A stretch of 9,173 bases of DNA, from assembly GCA_003266145.1 (NCBI GenBank), contig MVJJ01000064.1:1-9173 (forward strand), in the 5' to 3' direction. Below are positions 6,565 to 9,173 of the stretch, piece after piece; position 1 is the first letter of the stretch, and each line of letters starts with the position of its first letter. The notes under the pieces were generated by a model. The model was given only the letters and a program-made list of their open reading frames with translations. It was not told where the DNA came from and did not search any database. This stretch comes from Methanosphaera sp. SHI613. Lineage in GTDB: Archaea > Methanobacteriota > Methanobacteria > Methanobacteriales > Methanobacteriaceae. Both the position numbers and the translations under genes were made by a program.

Positions 6565-7155
6565 ATGAAAGCAGCTATTACTTATAGTGGTGGAAAAGAC
6601 AGTTCATTAATGGCAGTTATCTTGGATCGTTTAGGCTATGATGTGGAATTGGTTACAATTAACTTCGGAGTATTTGATTCTACAAAACCAGCAGTCCAGT
6701 CAGCTAAAAGCTTAGGCTTTAAGCATAAAGTAGTTAAGCTTGACAAGCAGATATTGCTTGATGCTGTGGATATGATTATCGAGGATAATTTTCCAAATAA
6801 CGGTATTAATCATATTCATCATAGCGTTCTTGAAATACTGGCTGACAGCTATGACGTTATTGCCGACGGTACCAGACGTGAAGATAGGATTCCCAAGATG
6901 AAAATGGGTGAAATCCAAAGCCTTGAGGATAGGAAGAATATCCAATACTTAAATCTTACCGGTATCGGATATAAGACAATAAATGATGTGAGTGACAATC
7001 TGTTCACATTACAAAAGGCTGAAAGCGACATTCATAACAGTAGTGATTATGAGATGGAAATAAGGGTCCTACTTGAACAGAAAGGATATGACACTGATGA
7101 AATCTTTCCAAGACACATTCAATCAAGAGTTATAGGATGGAATAAAAATGAGTAA
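6565..7155 (+). CDS. PP-loop ATP pyrophosphatase of unknown substrate (alpha-hydrolase-like)
   Basis: This 196-residue protein has the N-type ATP pyrophosphatase fold. The PP-loop SGGKDSS (8-14) follows the first strand (MKAAITY), as in NAD synthase, QueC, TtcA and TilS, which adenylate a substrate before amide, thio or lysine transfer. Strand two, 'YDVELVTINFG' (25-35), fits the Rossmann-like core. Other likely active-site elements are HIHH (83-86) and the charged ADGTRREDR (100-108), where related enzymes have a G-x-x-x-x-D/E substrate loop. It contains no cysteine, which argues against persulfide-based thiolation and against a zinc ribbon. The start at ATG 6565 has little Shine-Dalgarno signal and lies 21 bases after the PDCD5 gene; its last 8 bases overlap the start of L39e. 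The setting suggests modification of tRNA, rRNA or a translation factor, but that is inference. Confidence 0.8.
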   Translation: MKAAITYSGGKDSSLMAVILDRLGYDVELVTINFGVFDSTKPAVQSAKSLGFKHKVVKLDKQILLDAVDMIIEDNFPNNGINHIHHSVLEILADSYDVIADGTRREDRIPKMKMGEIQSLEDRKNIQYLNLTGIGYKTINDVSDNLFTLQKAESDIHNSSDYEMEIRVLLEQKGYDTDEIFPRHIQSRVIGWNKNE

Positions 7156-7303
7156 AAATAAGAAATTACCTGAAAAAATTAGATTAGCTAAAAAGAATAA
7201 ACAAAACAGAAGAGTTCCTATATTTGCAATGATGAAAACATCAAGAAAACTAAGAACTCATCCAAAAGCTAGACAATGGAGAAGAAGTAAGATTAAAGTA
7301 TAA
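7148..7303 (+). CDS. rpl39e: 50S ribosomal protein L39e
   Basis: This 51-residue, very basic protein of the large-subunit exit tunnel is too short for ordinary gene calling. It begins MSKNKKLPEKIRLAKKNKQN and ends ARQWRRSKIKV, with the family-typical 'RRVPIFAMMKTSRKLRTHPKARQWRR' core; L39e is normally about 51 residues, so it is complete. ATG 7148 lies inside the last codons of the PP-loop ATPase gene, overlapping by 8 bases (ATGAGTAA). AGGATGG (7134-7140) sits 7 bases upstream as Shine-Dalgarno site within that gene. The overlap makes translational coupling with the ATPase likely. L31e follows after 45 bases, the common archaeal order. Confidence 0.97.
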   Translation: MSKNKKLPEKIRLAKKNKQNRRVPIFAMMKTSRKLRTHPKARQWRRSKIKV

Positions 7304-7348
7304 TCTTAATTTTGAATTATTTATTAAAGCTATTAGGAGTGTATATTA

Positions 7349-7594
7349 ATGGAAAGAATTTACACAATCCCACTCAGGGATGTTAAAAGAGTACCTAGAA
7401 ACAAAAGGTCACCTAAAGCAATGAGATACATCAGAGAATTCATTCAAAAACACATGAAAGCTGAAGATGTAATCATTGACCAATCAATTAACGAAAAAGT
7501 ATGGGAAAGAGGAATTGAAAAAATCCCATCAAAAATTAAAGTTAAAGCTGTTAAAGAAGATGAAACAGTGGAAGTAACATTAGTAGAAGAATAA
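7349..7594 (+). CDS. rpl31e: 50S ribosomal protein L31e
   Basis: This 81-residue large-subunit protein sits near the tunnel exit in archaeal and eukaryotic ribosomes, where it helps form the docking site for nascent-chain factors. It is recognised by MERIYTIPLRDVKRVPRNKR, then 'SPKAMRYIREFIQKHMKAEDVIIDQSINEKVWERGIEKIPSKIKVKAVKED', the complete L31e pattern with the 'N-x-x-W-x-R-G' motif (48-55). Length is normal for archaea. GGAGTG (7336-7341) precedes ATG 7349. It is paired with L39e upstream; a 227-base gap then separates it from aIF6. Confidence 0.97.
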   Translation: MERIYTIPLRDVKRVPRNKRSPKAMRYIREFIQKHMKAEDVIIDQSINEKVWERGIEKIPSKIKVKAVKEDETVEVTLVEE

Positions 7595-7730
7595 TTGTAT
7601 TTTACTAATTTATGCTAACTATGAGATTATATATTACTTAAACAACCTTTATCATTATAATACGAGTTACTAAAGGCTTAAGTAGTAAATGTATACATGT
7701 AAATAAGAGAACTTAATCACCTCTCTGCTA

Positions 7731-7742
7731 CTTAAATATAAT
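7731..7742 (+). promoter_or_regulatory. Probable TATA box of the aIF6 cluster
   Basis: CTTAAATATAAT is a good archaeal TATA match 80-90 bases before ATG 7822. It predicts a start near 7760, downstream of the GTG at 7747, which supports the later aIF6 start. It overlaps the right arm of the inverted repeat at 7728-7735. Confidence 0.45.
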
Positions 7743-7809
7743 TTACGTGTTTAAGAGATGGGCACCTAAATTATATTGTTACATTAATAATCAAATTAAA
7801 TTCACAGAT

Positions 7810-7816
7810 GGAGTGA
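7810..7816 (+). promoter_or_regulatory. Shine-Dalgarno site that fixes the aIF6 start
   Basis: GGAGTGA lies 5 bases before ATG 7822, matching the sites used by L31e and prefoldin in this window. The GTG 25 codons upstream has no comparable site. Confidence 0.7.
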
Positions 7817-7821
7817 GATAT

Positions 7822-8490
7822 ATGATACAACGTTTTGACATAGATGGAAATCCTAATCTAGGAGTATCCATACTTGCAAAGGACAATGTTGCAATAGTTT
7901 CTCCAGGACTTCAAGATTCATATACTAAAAGTATTGAGGAAACACTTAAAGTACCTATTATTAAAACACCAATCTGTGGTAGTAATCTAGCAGGAGCATT
8001 AATGGCTGGAAATTCAAACGGTCTAATTGTATCACCACATATCTTTTCACATGAATTAGATATTATTCGTGAACATGATATTAATGTTGAAATAATGCCT
8101 GATAAATTAACCGCAATAGGAAATATTGTTGTGGCTAATGATAATGGAGCTATTGTACATCCGGATTTATCAAAGGAATCAAAAAGGCTTATACGCAAAA
8201 CTTTGGAAGTAGAAGTCACAGAAGCTACCATAGCTGGTTTTGATATTGTAGGTTCAGCAATAGCTGCTACTAACAGGGGAGCTTTAGTACACCCAGATGC
8301 AACAGATGAAGAACTAGAACTTGTTGAAGATGCACTTGGAGTAACTACTAAAATTGGTACAGTTAACCGTGGAGTTAAACTCGTAGGAGCATGTATCATT
8401 GCAAATTCAAATGGAGTCATTGTAGGAAATAAAACTACAGGTCCAGAACTAGCAAGGATTGACCAAGTATTTAACTTATTTGAGGAATAA
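7822..8490 (+). CDS. eif6: Translation initiation factor 6 (aIF6), ribosome anti-association factor
   Basis: aIF6 binds the large subunit and prevents premature joining with the small subunit; the eukaryotic homologue is also required for 60S biogenesis. The 222 residues from ATG 7822 give the usual archaeal length and start, MIQRFDIDGNPNLGVSILAKDN. The five pseudo-repeats of the pentein fold are visible through recurring patterns such as GNSNGLIVSPH, ANDNGAIVHPD, ATNRGALVHPD and ANSNGVIVGN. An in-frame extension to GTG 7747 adds 25 residues rich in Tyr, Lys and Asn that do not resemble the family, so it is rejected. LX follows after 2 bases, indicating tight coupling. Confidence 0.96.
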   Translation: MIQRFDIDGNPNLGVSILAKDNVAIVSPGLQDSYTKSIEETLKVPIIKTPICGSNLAGALMAGNSNGLIVSPHIFSHELDIIREHDINVEIMPDKLTAIGNIVVANDNGAIVHPDLSKESKRLIRKTLEVEVTEATIAGFDIVGSAIAATNRGALVHPDATDEELELVEDALGVTTKIGTVNRGVKLVGACIIANSNGVIVGNKTTGPELARIDQVFNLFEE

Positions 8491-8492
8491 TT

Positions 8493-8717
8493 ATGATAAC
8501 TAAAATCTTTAGAGTAAAAGGAAAATTATTAGATGTTGATAAAACAAAACCATTTACAAGAGAACTTAAAGGTATTGCAGAAGACGATGTTAAGGAAAAA
8601 TTATACTCCGAATTTGGTAGTAAACAACGTCTTAATAGGGATAAAATAATTTTTGATGAAATTATTGAAATTAATGCTGATGAAGTAACCGATCCTGTTG
8701 TAAAAGATTTATTATAG
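8493..8717 (+). CDS. rpl18a: 50S ribosomal protein LX (L18Ae/L20e)
   Basis: This 74-residue archaeal LX protein corresponds to the N-terminal part of eukaryotic L18a (eL20). It is recognised by the opening 'KIFRVKGKLLD', then 'KPFTRELKGIAEDDVKEKLYSEFGSKQRLNRDKIIFDEIIEI', which matches the family's pattern of a strand, the 'F-x-x-E' segment and the helix plus 'SKHRxxRxxIxIxEI' type ending. Length is normal for archaeal LX, about half the eukaryotic protein. ATG 8493 comes 2 bases after the aIF6 stop; its Shine-Dalgarno site TGAGGA (8481-8486) lies inside the end of the aIF6 gene, so the two are probably coupled in translation. Prefoldin alpha follows after 22 bases, the common archaeal order. 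Confidence 0.95.
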   Translation: MITKIFRVKGKLLDVDKTKPFTRELKGIAEDDVKEKLYSEFGSKQRLNRDKIIFDEIIEINADEVTDPVVKDLL

Positions 8718-8739
8718 ACTGTGAAAGGAGTGTATCATT

Positions 8740-9159
8740 ATGGATGATAGACAGAGATTAGAACAGATGGTCACAGAATTAAATCAACTACAACAACAAG
8801 GTGAAACGATTGCTCAACAAATTGAACAATTAAACGTATCCTTTAAGGATATTCAAACAGCCGAAGAAGCAGTTAAAGGCATTGAAGGTGCTGTTGGTAA
8901 GGAAACACTCATACCAATCGGTGCAGGATGCTTTATTACCGCAGAACTTAAATCAGAAGATGTGCTTGTAGGTGTAGGTTCAGACGTTGCAATAAAAAGA
9001 TCACGTGAAGAAACTGCTGAAACATTAGCTAAGGATAAGGAAGAAGTTCAAAAGTTAATTTCTTCACTGACTGAACAGTTACAGAAAATCAATGAGTATA
9101 TTGCACAAAAAAGACCTGAAGCTGAAAGATTAATGCAGCAAGAACAACATGTACATTAA
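8740..9159 (+). CDS. pfdA: Prefoldin alpha subunit
   Basis: This 139-residue subunit forms the alpha2-beta4 prefoldin hexamer, a jellyfish-shaped cytosolic holdase that passes nascent proteins to the group II chaperonin. An N-terminal coiled coil (about 1-48, rich in Gln, Glu and Leu) leads to the beta-hairpin region 'TLIPIGAGCFITAEL' to 'DVLVGVGSDVAIKRS' (56-88), diagnostic of alpha subunits, followed by a C-terminal coiled coil (about 89-135). Length is normal. AAAGGAGTG (8724-8732) is a strong Shine-Dalgarno site 7 bases before ATG 8740. It follows LX as in many archaea; ftsY or another gene may lie beyond the window but cannot be seen. Confidence 0.96.
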   Translation: MDDRQRLEQMVTELNQLQQQGETIAQQIEQLNVSFKDIQTAEEAVKGIEGAVGKETLIPIGAGCFITAELKSEDVLVGVGSDVAIKRSREETAETLAKDKEEVQKLISSLTEQLQKINEYIAQKRPEAERLMQQEQHVH

Positions 9160-9170
9160 TCTTCTTTTTT
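9160..9170 (+). terminator. T-rich tract after prefoldin alpha
   Basis: TCTTCTTTTTT starts directly after the stop codon and could end the transcript. The window stops three bases later, so it might equally be part of a short spacer before another gene. Confidence 0.35.
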
Positions 9171-9173
9171 AAC

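Larger units (their letters stand above)
7595..7821. other. Gap between L31e and aIF6, with an inverted repeat and a likely promoter
   Basis: The gap holds an 8-base inverted repeat TTAAGTAG (7678-7685) / CTACTTAA (7728-7735). Within its 42-base interior are a 10-base palindrome ATGTATACAT (7689-7698) and a small AGAGA/TCTCT stem (7706-7710 with 7722-7726). A frame open from GTG 7747 reaches aIF6, but its residues do not look like the family. No tRNA or box C/D RNA could be made out. Confidence 0.45.

Noticed and set aside
7747..7821. GTG start adding 25 residues to aIF6
   Set aside because: The extension is not family-like, has no ribosome binding site and probably lies upstream of the transcription start.

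Overview
The window is AT-rich archaeal DNA (roughly 30% G+C by eye). It carries a run of archaeal translation genes typical of Methanobacteriales: RNase P component 4, S19e, PDCD5, L39e, L31e, aIF6, LX and prefoldin alpha. The low G+C and the large secreted Asn/Thr-rich adhesin-like protein with 'K-I/V-N-G-I-T-L-K' Ig-type domains point to a gut methanogen of the Methanosphaera/Methanobrevibacter group, Methanosphaera being my first guess. All genes read on the + strand.

Accessory half (1-4490). The window opens inside an FtsX/MacB-type ABC permease, of which the last 328 residues are present. Its cognate ATPase lies 120 bases downstream, and together they form an export or lipoprotein/peptide-handling ABC transporter. 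After a T-rich stop region comes a strongly AT-rich promoter with a perfect 17-base palindrome, then a secreted adhesin-like protein of 804 residues. That protein has a signal peptide, an acidic linker, twelve tandem 20-residue (60-base) repeats rich in N-glycosylation sequons, and three Ig-like domains. It ends at an oligo-T tract.

Spacer (4467-5055). There are 589 bases without a gene. The distal part holds a small hairpin. The proximal part holds a TATA-like box followed by two nested inverted repeats that share one centre (4961-5020), just upstream of the translation genes.

Core half (5056-9173). RNase P protein 4, a CRM/YhbY RNA-binding protein, S19e, PDCD5, an uncharacterised cysteine-free PP-loop ATPase, L39e (overlapping the ATPase gene by 8 bases; 51 codons) and L31e follow each other with short gaps. 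After a 227-base gap with its own TATA-like box come aIF6, LX/L18a and prefoldin alpha. These genes serve tRNA 5' processing, small- and large-subunit assembly, subunit anti-association and nascent-chain folding. The PP-loop gene inside the cluster is the main functional unknown.

I see no CRISPR array, transposase, tRNA/rRNA gene or phage gene. The best candidates for something undescribed are the nested inverted repeat upstream of the translation cluster, the PP-loop ATPase, and the repeat region of the adhesin-like protein.
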